Source: Aplectana chamaeleonis
Lineage: Eukaryota > Nematoda > Chromadorea > Rhabditida > Cosmocercidae
NCBI GenBank assembly: GCA_029168955.1
Contig: JAPDOI010001860.1
Span: forward strand, 1 to 64,000
Length of the DNA stretch: 64,000 bases
Direction: 5' to 3'
This document shows positions 43,401 to 55,400 of this stretch, piece after piece. The translations under genes were made by a program, and so were the position numbers. Below the pieces are notes generated by a model. The model did no database searches and had not been told where the DNA came from. It saw only the letters and a program-made list of their open reading frames with translations. Position 1 is the stretch's first letter; each line of letters begins with the position of its first letter.

Positions 43401-46400
43401 TCAAAGTGACCGCGAACGAGAGTGGACGTGTAGAGCTAAGGAGTTCGAGAAGGCTTGGGGAGGAGAAGAACTGAGGAAAGCCTACACGTTGCCGCGACAG
43501 TATAGCGGGAAGATGAAGAGATGTTCTCCTGTCTTGAACACTACCAATGGAGTTGCAGTTGGTGACGCGACGCTGCCAATATGGGAAGGATTACTTCAGT
43601 TCACTACTGAATCGTCCAGCGCCATCAGTACCTGAGCTCCCGCATGTTCAGAGAGCACATTACGATGTCAGTGAGGAACCGCCGACTGAGTCTGGAAGTT
43701 TTGGATTGTGTCCGGAAAATGAAGAATGGAAAGGCAGGTGGAGATGACAACATCACTGCTGAAATGCTGAAAGCTCTTCCTCCGTCTGGGATTCGTGAAA
43801 TGACCAACACCATCCGTGCCATATGGATGAGCGAAAGGATACCCGATTCGTGGAGACATGCGATCATCGTACTCTTCACAAGAAGCTATCCGTCACGGAT
43901 CCTAAGAACTACAGAGGAATCTCTCTACTTCGTGTCATGTACAAGGTTTTAGAACGTATCATTCTCGAGCGACTTATCAAACATCGTGAAGGAACGACCA
44001 GAGATGAGCAAGCCGGTTTTCGACCTGGAAGATCGACCATCGACCAAGTGTTCGTCGTGAGAAGAGTAATTGAATCGTGGCAGCGGTTTTCGAAGCCATT
44101 ACAGCTTGCTTTTTGGACTTTGAAGCCGCGTTCGACTCTCCTCATCGTGATCGATTGCTCAATGCTCTGCGAGCAGATGGAGTCCCGGAAAAGTATGTTC
44201 GGTTAATCGAGGACATGAACAAAGGAACAACAGCAGCAGTTCGTACACCTGTCGGATTTACGTCAGCTTTCGAGGTGAAAACAGGAGTAAGGCAAGGAGC
44301 CGTTGCAGGACCTTTTCTTTCAACTTCGCCGTTGATGACATCATGCAGAGTTGCAGAACAGTTTCCTGCGGATGTGATCCTAACACCATCAGGACGCCCC
44401 TTGTCGACCTGGAGTACGCCGACGACATTGTGTTATTCGCTGAAAACAACGCAAAACTGCAAAGGATTGTGAACCTCGTTTCGGAAGTATGCCTGCAGCC
44501 TATGGACTTCTGTCTTCGTCCCGACAAATGCAAGCAGATGTGGGTCTCTCAGAGGCCTTCAACTGGAGTTTGTGGACGGACAACGTATCGAACTGGTGGA
44601 CGATTTCTGTTATTTGGGCTGTTTGCTGATGAACGATGGTAGTTATGCAGCGGATATTCGACAACGATGTGCGAAAGCTACGTCTGCATTTAATTCTCTA
44701 ACCAAGTGTTTGTGGTCTACCACCATCGCGAAGGAAGTCAACTTGCGCGTCTACCTATCCGCTATTCGCCCTATCATGATGTAACGGATCGGAGACGTGG
44801 GCAGCACCGAAAACGCAGGTGGAAAGGTTGATTGCACGGAGAGGAAGCTTTAGGCGTTTGCTCGGATATTTCTGGCCGCGTGTATGCCATAACGAAGACC
44901 TTTACAAGGAAATCGACGCAGTACATCAACGCTTGACACGAGGGAGGTGCCAGCATCTCCTAACGCCATCTCAAGCAGCAATGGAAAGTCGACTTCGACT
45001 GCTCGGGCATATACTAAGAAGAACGCCGGATCGTCTCGTACAACACGCTTTAAAAATGCTTCCAAATCCTGTCTGGAAACGGCCACCTGGGCGTAGGCGA
45101 AAGTTCTGGACGGATGTGGTTAAAGAGGATTTAAAGTCACTCGGCATCGAAAGACAGTTCAGGCGCGATGTTTCGTTTCGCAGGAAATGGAATAGTGACA
45201 GCTGGATGGAATGTGTTCAAATTGTGGCTGAAGACCGTGAAAAATGGACACGGCTGACTACTAGGACGGCACACCTCGGTGAAGATGCGGAATGACCGCG
45301 TCAGGCGAAAGCCAACCGATTAAGTCAAGTAAGTCACGGTTTACGATTTACGAATTACGAAATTTGGGACCAAAATCGTAACGAATCGTAACAAATCGTA
45401 ATAAAACGTGAAAACGCGGGTAAACGAGCAATGCGAATTTGCGGTCTAGTACAAATATAAATTTAACACTTTCAATACAACACAGCTTCAACACTTTTGA
45501 ATTTAACACACTCCTAATATTTGATTACTCTTCAAAATTTCAATTTTCGGTGAGCCCGTGCCCGTGCATGCCCGGCCGGTCGAAGTTATCAGTAGGTCAG
45601 TCATGGAGAACTATAATTGTTGATAACGAGCTTTAGGAATGACCAATCGCTCCCCTTCTCATTCTGACGGACCCAAGCTTATTATTTGGTTCCAACCTTT
45701 CCTTGCCCCAAGCCGAGCCAGGTCGGTAGCTTCACACCAATTTACTTCCATGGAATGCCCTTGTCACATGATGAACACCAGAGACGCAGACCTTTGATGG
45801 AGCTGCAGTCTATCGGACCAAAATTTTGGTCCGCAGTTGCAGACAACCGCTGTTGCAACACGTACTGCAAACAGAATCATGCTGTGATCCCGATCAGGGA
45901 TGTGCGTAAATGAAATTTCAAATTTCGTAAATCGTAATTACGACAAAACCATCGTAAATCGTAAACCGTAAATCGCAAATCGTAAACAGCAAATAATAAC
46001 AATAACCACTAATAATATTTCACTATGGTGAAACAAGAGAAACTATGTACCTACCGTCCTACTGTCCACCGTTGCACGTAATAAGCACATACATATTAGA
46101 TTGCGTTCAGTATTTGACAGCTAACTGCGTTTAAGGGGTATGGTATACTTTGTCGCTGTCATGAGCGACAGGCATGAAATCTAGCACCAATCGCGGCGAG
46201 ATCCACATCGGAGCAACGGCATCGGTTCTCGTAGGAGCAGTTATCGCGTGTGAGCCGCAGCGAAATGTCGCGGAGGGCTGACATACATAAGCCTGTCGCT
46301 GCTCTGCGCGCGGTAGCGACAGGTTCAGAAGGCGGAAACTCCACGACGGGCGGGCGCTGTCGTTGTGCAGAGTGACGCGACCGTGTCTCGTAAAAGTATA

Positions 46401-49400
46401 CCATACCTTTAATGGGACCGCCTTACCCGTATTTCTCTGCTTTCCCTTATCACTCATTCCACAACTTCTTCCTAGGTCTTGAAGAATCCGCGTGCCCGAT
46501 TCAGCTGTCCGAGTACCTGCTAGGCAACAGGGTCACAAATATACTCTTAATTCCTTTCCCGAAACGCCAACGCCATTGTAAGCATTAAAACGAGCTAAAA
46601 TTACCGTATCTGAGCGATTTCCTACGGCCTGGTTTGAGAACTCCTCTCTTTTGCTAGCGGAACCGCAACACCGATTATGCATTCGGTAAGGATTGCACTG
46701 TTATGTACTTCGAGTTCCCTACTGAAGGTTGGTTCAAACTCGGTGCACGTACGTCGAAAACTATGGAACCGAACTTGCACCAACGTTAAATAGAGATCGC
46801 AAAGTATCAGTCCGACCCGTGGCAACTCTGTATTATCTAGAGCCGAGAATCGGTCGCCCAGCGCAAATTATTTTTTCCCATATCTTCTATGTACCTTGCA
46901 GGTTCATAGGTTTATGGTTTCTAAAATTTGCCGCTTTGTGTAGTTTAGCTCCCATAGTGAAGGAATCTTGCCAAGGCGCCCCAGCATTTCGCATTTGTTA
47001 GAGATGAAAGAAAAGTGCGAAGATGGGCGTTTAAACTAGCGCTCACTCCTTTTCTGAGTGTCCGCTTGCCGCGGACGAAGAGAAGTTAACTGGAGGCAAC
47101 GACGTTGAGAGTCAAACTTCTTAAGTGAAAAAGGACGCCCCGCTTGTTGATTTTTGCCGGCTCAGAGTAGACATAATCTACTAAAAAGGCGGGCCAAGAG
47201 CAGTAATTGAAGCAATTTTGGGATAGCTCAGACTGCCTCGCTCGATGTTTTGGCGCTAATCCAGTAGTAGGAATCACAACAGTTAATCTTTATGAAAAAC
47301 TCGAAAACAAAGTTCCTCGTGAAGAGTGCTTTCAGACTGCGTTTCGTCGTAGGCGGCAGCTAGTGAGACGTGCGCGGCACCCAACGCGGATCAGTTATCC
47401 AGCGCCTCTAACTCCGACCATGTGTCCCGCTTTGAAACGATAGAATCGCGTCAAAGAATGATAATGGGATCGTGTTGTAGTCACACGCCTGGGTTGGTCC
47501 CATCTCCTTACCAAAAATATTAGTATACGCAAAGTGGGATTAGAGCAGGTCAATTGGAGATATCTTGTTATTAACTTCGATTGCATGTATTTTTATTTAC
47601 GAAAAATTACGATTTACGGTCCAAAATGTCGTAAATCGTAAACCGTAATTACGAGTCCAAAAAACACCGTAAATCGTAAAATCGTAAATCGTAATTACGC
47701 ACACCCCTGATCCCGATGTCCTGACATGATTGATATTCGTACCAGCACCACTATCTTCTAGCTCTCTGTAAACCTCTAAAGCGGTCGTCTGCAACTGCGG
47801 ACAGCGATTCCATTCCGATATAAATAGACAGTAAAGATGGGGATCGGCTCTAAGGACCTGGCTGGCTCATGGAGCAAATAAAGGTTGGAATCCAATATAA
47901 ACTTCATTGCAGAATTTTGCGGAGATATCAAAAACAAACTTCCCTACGCATCCATCTTTAGCGGTTGAAAAGATTCAAGCAAAAAAGAGGAACTTCGTGA
48001 ATTCAAATCTGCCGGAGAATCGGGAAATTATTCTACTAACCTCTAAACATTATTCGAAAAAAGATTTTTACGGGGACTCCCAAATTAACCTTTGATGTCT
48101 ATCTCGAGAGGCTACGAGAGGAGAGGGGTAATTTGAGAATTGGGTTTGAAACATTTCTAAGAAATTATGGTTGCAGAGTCTCCTTCTTTTTCAAAGAGTT
48201 TTGAAATGTTTTAATAATGAGGAGCAAATTCTGAACGCAAAAAAAGAAGATGGAGAACCTACTTTTTGAATAGCACAGATTTTGAGGGAGCCCTCACCAT
48301 TTTGCATTTCAAAATCCTAATCAACCTTCACCACTCAGACCGCATTTGTGCACCACTGCAAATGCTGAGCACAAACTGCATCCCAAGGTTCTATGGGGAA
48401 GGAATCTGCTGCCCCTATCTAAGCACCCTCGTCTACTTGGTGTGTTCCTGTACCCTTCATCGCGTTTTCACGAAAACACACGTATTCGAGCTGCTACGGC
48501 CAACACGCGAAATAACATCCTCCGTGCTCTGGCGTGCACCACCTGGGGTAGCACAAAGGAAGTTTTACGCACAACGTAAAAGACCATGATACAGCCAACT
48601 CTGGAATATGGGGCTCCGTTATGGACCAGACATCTGTCAGAGGCGTCCTGGAACAAGCTTCAACGTGTACAGAACTCTGCACTACGTGTCATCACTGGCT
48701 GCTCAAGGTCAACGCCCATGTCCCATCTCCATCAAGAATGTGCAGTACTTCCTGTCAAACAACACTGCCAGCTGCAACCTCAACAGTTCCACATTGGCAT
48801 TATTAAGAACGCCGCACATCCCAACTACCCACTTCTGTCATCTGATCCACATCACCGTAATATTCGCACACCACTCCATGCTGCTATTTCTACATTGGAT
48901 CGTCAAAGATGGGCCACCTCTGAGGTCACACGAAAGAGGCTACAACAAATCGAGCACACTAGATTTGTGTCTGAGTACCTGACCTGCGCCCCTTCCAACC
49001 CGATCCTTGGTGCCGTGCCTCCCACGGTTGATGATAGTGAGGAAGGTCTGCCCAGGCGCTCCCGCGTCACTCTGGCAGGTCTACGTTGCGGTCATTCTTC
49101 CTACCGCAAAGCCTACGTACACAGGATTCACGAGTCGGTGCGAGATAAATGTCCTGACTGTCAGAATACTGGACATGATTCATTGCATTTATTTTCATGC
49201 TCCGCCAGACCTACTTCTCTGTCTGCTTGTGATATGTGGAACAAGCCGTGTAATGTAGCTGCCTTTCTACGCCTATGAGAAGAAACTGCTGTGGCCGATA
49301 AGAAGAAGAAGAAGACCGCCGTCTCCACCCCAACAAACTTACGCTTATGTGGAGGAACGCTTATAACTCCGCTCAGAGCAACGCTTAACAAATTTAGAGC

Positions 49401-52400
49401 GTACTCGTTTTCTGCGTGAAGAAGTGGTTTGGTAAATGTATATCCCCTTTGGGATGGCCACCTTATCCAAGCATCCTTCCTCAAAAGGTTAAGGCTAAAA
49501 CTCTCCAACCGTGAATTTTTTCTCATCACACTGTTGCCCTCCTTGGCATCAACTGAACTGTGTTTGGTAGAGCGATTTTTATTTATATTTATGTATTTAT
49601 ATGAAATACATCCGCGGATGCGGATGTGACCCTGATGATTCCCTATGCTTTCCCTGACCCGATGATTCCCTATGCTTTCGTATTCAAAAGCTGGGCGAAA
49701 ACTGGCACAGGTGTGGTACTTAATAATACTTAGAGTTTCCATTTTCCCTATTAAAGGCAGTGTCCACGATAAAAATCGTTTTTCTGTTTTTCAGGCTATC
49801 TTGAAAACGGTCCCATGCTGATTCCAACGATGTCTCTGAAATCGTACACGACCTTCTGGGAACGGAGTTATGGTCTCTCCAAAATTGAGCTAGAGAAGCA
49901 TGGTGGACGAGTTTTTCAAGGCTTGTAACTTCCGTCTTTTGCCACCGATGTAAGCGAGCTGTCCTGAGTAAAGAGAGAAGTCGAGAACGAAGAGAAGAAC
50001 GTGACCAATAATCGGAAACCATCGCTCATCTCACGATTTCAAGCTTTCATTCGTTCACGTCGAGAAACTCGACCGCGAGCGAAAGGGCTAGCGCGAGCGG
50101 ACTTCGGAGCCGTATGGAGCTCTTTCTTGCTCGTTTTCGTTTGTTCTTTCGACCCCAGTGCTCCAATGAGACTGAACTTTCGATTTCCGGCGAAAAACCG
50201 AGGACGAAATTTATCGTGGACCCTGCCTTTAAAGTCGTTCCTATCCCACGTATGTGTACTGAATATTTATTCGCTGCTGCTCTAAAAATGTCACTTTGAA
50301 ACCCAACCCCCTGCCTACTTCGATATTGAAACACCTCATCACTGAAATGCTACGGTTGATGCTCATTTGCTTTGCTCATTTGAGCAGAGTTGCCATAAAC
50401 TCCATCCTGGGAGTCGCACCTCCGAAGGTCACCGAGACAGAGATGGAACTTGGCAGGCGTGCCAGGTGCACCCCCGCATCGTTACGCTGTGGACACTCCC
50501 CCATGCTTAACATCGGCATGGATCGGGAAGAGACTTCGCGTGCATTGTTCAAGGTTGGCGCCAACTCGGTGCACCTATGTTATAGCACATGGCACCGCGT
50601 TTGCGCCAACTTTCAACAGTGAACGCGAAGTCTCTTCGCGATCCATGCCGGCGTTATGTCATATTTGCATAGGATTGACAACAGCAAACCTGACGAGTGC
50701 CCTGATTGCGGTAGTTAAGGGTATACTACTGCGCACCTGTTCCATTGCCCGAAGAGACCGACTACTTTAACGACAATGGATCTGTGGACGAACCCTGTGC
50801 TAGTGGCCGAGTTTCTGAACCTATGACAGAACCCCTCTCCGTGGCTGCAAAGAAGAAGAAGATGCTACGGTGTTTCCACATCGAATGAGGTTTGGGTCAT
50901 GTGTGGGCTTATTACTCATCAGTTACGATTTACGAATTACGAGGAATTTCAAAAATTACGATTTACGAAATTACAAAATTCGGTTACGCACAGCCCTGCT
51001 GCCCACGTCTCCGATCCGTACATCATGATAGGGCGAATAGCGGATAAGTATGATCGGCATGCATCCTCTCAGATAATAACACCGGCTGAGCGGGCGGAGA
51101 AGTAGGGTCGCCGGCTGAGCGGGCAGGCTTATTTTGGGGGCGGAGCGTCTTACCGGTTGAGCGGGCGGGCATGCGTTTTACCGGCTGAGGGGCATGGCTT
51201 TACCGGGTCAGCGGGCGAACATAAATCCACGGCGGAGCATGTCACCGGCTGATCGGGCAGACATAGCATTACCGGCTGGGGGCATGGCTTTACGGGGTGA
51301 GCGGGCAGACATCAATCAATGGCGGAGCATATCACCGGCTGATCGGGCAGACACTAAAGCGAACCAGGCTCATGTACGGCACGAGCAAAATGGGCTTCGA
51401 GCTGATTCGGGTGTTGGCATTCGAACGGGTGGTCATCCACACGATTTGGATCATTGACCCCTCATCCCTTACGGTTCGTTGTGGCCGTGGGGACGTGACA
51501 GCGGGTCAGTTCTTGATTTTTGAAGCAAGGTAAGGCTTGCGCTTCAGAAATGAAGCGCAAGCCTTGAACTTGCTGGGGAATAGGGAGAGCCTACTAGGGG
51601 CTTTATCTACTCTTGCAGATCGATATCATTCACGTGGTAAACAACTAATACCGGCAGAGCGGACCTCCATTTACCGGCTGAGGGGGCAGTGAACGCGGTG
51701 TGAGGGGGCCAACACTTGTCGGCTGAGCGCTCCACCATTTACCGGCTGAGGGGGCAGTGAATACCGGGGCTTGCCCGGGTACAATGTTTAGTCAGCCGGT
51801 ATTGCCTGCCCCCTCAGCCGGCGTTACTGCCTGAGCTGAAGAGACTTTGCGTCCCCTATTGGAGGTTGACGCAAACTCGGTGCACCTATGTTATAGCATA
51901 TGACACCGAGTTTGCGCCAACCTTCAACAGTGAACGCAAAGTCTCTTCCGGATCCATGCCGACGTTAGTCGCGCAACTTGACTTCCTTCGCGAAGGGGTG
52001 GACCACAAACACTTGGTTAGCGAATTGAATGCAGACGTAGCTTTTGCACATCGTTCTTGAAGATCCACTGCATAACTACCATCGTTCTTCAGCAAACAGC
52101 CCAAATAACAGAAATCGTCCACCAGTTCGATACGTTGTCCGTCGACACAAACTCCCTTTGAAGGCCTCTGAGAGACCCACATCTGCTTGCATTTGTCGGG
52201 ACGAAGACGAAGTTCATAGGCTGCGGCATACTTCGAATTGAGTTTCGCAATCCTTTGCAGTTTTGCGTTGTTTTCAGTGAATAACACAATGTCGTCGGCA
52301 TACTCCAGGTCGACAAGGGCGCGTCCTGATGGTGTTAGGATCACGTCCGCGGGAAACTGTTCTGCATTTCTACGCATGATGTCATCAACGGCGAAGTTGA

Positions 52401-55400
52401 ATAGAAAAGGTCCTGCTACAGCTCCTTGCTTTACTCTGTTCTCACCTTGAAAGCTGACGTAAACCCGACAGGCGTACAAACTGCTGCTGTTGTTCCTTTG
52501 TTCATGTCCTCGATTAGTCGAACATACTTTTCCGGGACTCCATCGGCTCGCAGAGCGTTGAGCAATCGATCACGATGAGGAGAGTCGAATGCGGCATCAA
52601 AGTCCAAAAAAGCAAGGTGTAATGGCTTCGAATACCGCTGCCCTGATTCAATTACTCTTCTCACGACGAACACTTGGTCGATGGTCGATCTTCCAGGTCG
52701 AAAACCGGCTTGCTCCTCTCCGGTCGTTTCCTCACGATGTTTGATGAGTCGCTCGAGAATGATACGTTCCAAAACCTCCTACATGACACGCAGTAGAGAG
52801 ATCCCCTATAGTTATTGGGCTCCGTGACAAATAACTTCTTGTGAAGAGGTACGAGGATCGCATGCCTCCACGAATTGGGTATCCTTTCTCTCATCCATAT
52901 GGTACGGATAGTGTTGGTTATTTCACGAATCCCAGACGGAGGGAGAGCTTTTAGCATTTCAGCAGTGATGTTGTCATCTCCACCTGCCTTTCCATTCTTC
53001 ATTTTCCGGACACGATTCAAAACTTCAGCCTCAGTCGGCGGTTCCTCACTGGCATCGTAATGTGCTCTCTGAACATGCGGCAGCTCTGGTACTGACGGCG
53101 CTGGACGATTCAGTAGTGAACTGAAGTAATCCTTCCATAATGGCAGCGTCGCATCACCAACTGCAACTCCATTGGTAGTGTTGAGGACAGCAGAACATCT
53201 CTTCATCTTGCCGCTATACTGTCGTAACAACGTGTAGGCTTTCCTCGGATTCTTCTCCTCCCAAGCCTTCTCAAACTCCTTAGCTCTACACGTCCATTCT
53301 CGTTCGCGGTCACTTTGAAGCTGCCGACGCAACTTCCTCCTCAGACGCTTCTCCTCTTTAAACTTTCCTGCAGTTTGGAGAGCGCATACTCTGTTGTCGG
53401 TAGATATTGTTTCCTCTGAAACGTAGGTGAGCTTCTTCTTGGGCTGTACAACCGGAAGTGCCTCTTTCGAAGCGTCCTGAATGCACCTGACGAAAGAGTC
53501 CGCGTCGCAAAGTTTCGTCTTAGTCCGTACTCCAATATGAATAGAAACGCGTTGTCGGAATTTCCTTCTGCATTCTTCATCCCTGAGACTTGTCATATCA
53601 TCCTCTGGAGAGGCTTAGCCCCTCGCTTCCGCTTATGAATCCTCGCAGTGAAGCTCAACAGAACTGGACGGTGATCCGAATCGAATGCGACATCCCACAC
53701 AACTCTAGATCTTCGAATGTCCGATACTGGAATATTCCTCGTCAGAACATAGTCGAGCTGTAGTTTCAAAGTTGTCATCTTCCGCTTCCACTGCTCTTCT
53801 GAAGATAGCTGGGTTGGTCCCTGCCACGTAAGCTGATGGCGGCGATGATTCCTCTTGAATGCCCATGCAATAATCATACCTCTGCGTTCACACAAGTCGA
53901 CAAGGCGGTAGCCGTTGTCGGATGTTTGCTCCATTGGGTAGAACCATTTACCGATTACTTCGGATTCCTGATCAAGTCCCATCATCGCTTTTGCGTTGAT
54001 TCCCACGACAACAACATGTTGGCAAGGTATTTTGGCTAGCAACGTATTGAAGGCATCTTTGGAATTGTTTTCGGCGGTTTCGGTGGGCGCATCACTATCC
54101 ACAGATTGAATCCTCTGTGATCCCGCAGTCGCACAAATGCATTCCTACACGACGTTGAGCCGAATTCCTCGATCATGCCATTGTAGTCCTTCCTTACAGC
54201 TATTGCACAGCCTCCCACTCTCCTATCATCAGCGTCACCGCAGTAGATGGCGTACTCTCCGACGTTGATGACGGGTCTATCCTTGAGGCGAGTTTCCTGC
54301 AAAGCAGCAAACGGTGCATGGAAGTAGCTCAGAAGATTGGACAGCGCAGATTGTTGGATATCACTCGACAATGACCGGCGATTCGGGGTGGCGAAATTGT
54401 GGCTTGTGGCCAAAGACTCCATGAACTCCCTAGGTACGGATCCTAAGGTGTTATGGACCAGAGGCCTTAGTGTGCCGGACTACGACACCTTTATGCAATG
54501 TGCGGGATACTTTCGCGATATAGTTGTGCACGCTATATCGCTCGAACGTTCCTTGTGTACACTCAAACGTCTGTTGGTTTCAGTAGAAGCAGGGGCACCA
54601 ACGAGCAGGTACCAACAGACTTGTATACACACCCCCTTTTTGGACATGAGAAATTAAATTATAACACTTAGAAGCCAGGAACAAAAATCGTGTTACATAG
54701 TGTTATCATCCTGTTCGGTGATGCAACAGCCGCTGTCCGCAAATGCGGACCGGAATATGGCCCCGAATACGACGATGCAAAGATGTAGCTTTTATCTGCC
54801 TATGTGTGAGCTGACTTGTTAAAGCACCTTTTCTCTGTTACACTTCAATATCTCTGAAATCCAGTCTCAGTGCATGATCCATTGATAATTTTCAGGACTA
54901 TAGCAACGTGTTCTGGATCGGAGTGCATTTTGTACACCACATCAGATGGGAAGCGTACCACTGTCCTTGAGCACGCGGATGTGTTGGTGTCAGTCTTTTT
55001 CATGGAAAGAGATAAGGTTAGAGTTATAGTTCTTGAGTTCACCATGTTTTGTGTTATGTTAATCACGTTTGTGCTGGATAACTGAGATTTGTAGCTCATC
55101 ACTGTAACCAGAGGAGGTGAAATCGTGGAGTGGAGTCGGTGTGCGGAAACATTCCAGCTGGTGTCCTCTAACAAAGTCACTCCTTTTCCAATAGTGTGAG
55201 GGTATTTCGGCAGACTATAGAGTTCTTCCGCCTCACTCTCCGCGGTGTTGCTTTAGGAGAGCATTCTACATTCCCGAGGATGATCGTTGTGTGATAATCG
55301 TGGATCATGGCTCCCACATTAGTGTTGACTCTATAACACGAGATAATTCTCTTGTCAACATTACACAACTCCCGACTGGAATTGGTTGCCATCAGGTTGC

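Larger units (their letters stand above)
42028..50998. mobile_element. hAT-1 element, expanded by nested insertions
   Basis: The ends CAGGGCTGTGCGTAA (42028) and TTACGCACAGCCCTG (50998) are inverted repeats. The flanks CTGCTCAC (42020-42027) and CTGCCCAC (50999-51006) are an 8-bp duplication with one mismatch, and the RTE sequence is continuous across them. Own sequence is only the subterminal ACGATTTACG repeats (45338-45420, 50925-50985) and AT-rich filler; D1, hAT-2, C2, a TTAA element and A7 make up the rest. No transposase is seen. Confidence 0.7.
41966..54640 (-). pseudogene. D2, RTE LINE split by hAT-1 and a P element
   Basis: The parts are 51966-54640, 51007-51050 and 41966-42027. From the right: endonuclease (NFATPNRRSLSSDI, LQETRLKDRP, VVVGINAKAMMG, FDSDHRPVLLSF), RT (GKAGGDDNITAEML, ERIILERLIKHREETTGEEQ, AFLDFDAAFDSPH, EYADDIVLFTENN at about 52290), then C-terminal codons. 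RTE proteins couple an APE endonuclease to RT. Frameshifts occur near 54030, 53590, 52780 and 52440. It lies antisense within the WD40 gene's intron, 255 bp upstream of exon 2. Confidence 0.85.
37569..54895 (+). other. WD40 gene intron 1, transposon-filled (17,327 bp)
   Basis: The donor is TGC|GTAAGA and the acceptor TTTTCAG. It contains RTE D3, X MITE, minisatellite, RTE D2 split by a hAT element that holds D1, hAT-2, C2, a TTAA element and A7, plus unassigned AT-rich DNA (37569-38079, 40908-41790). Confidence 0.65.

Noticed and set aside
48266..48589. Protein-coding gene in the first frame at 48266
   Set aside because: It is an out-of-frame reading of family C element C2, whose real frame starts near 48315.
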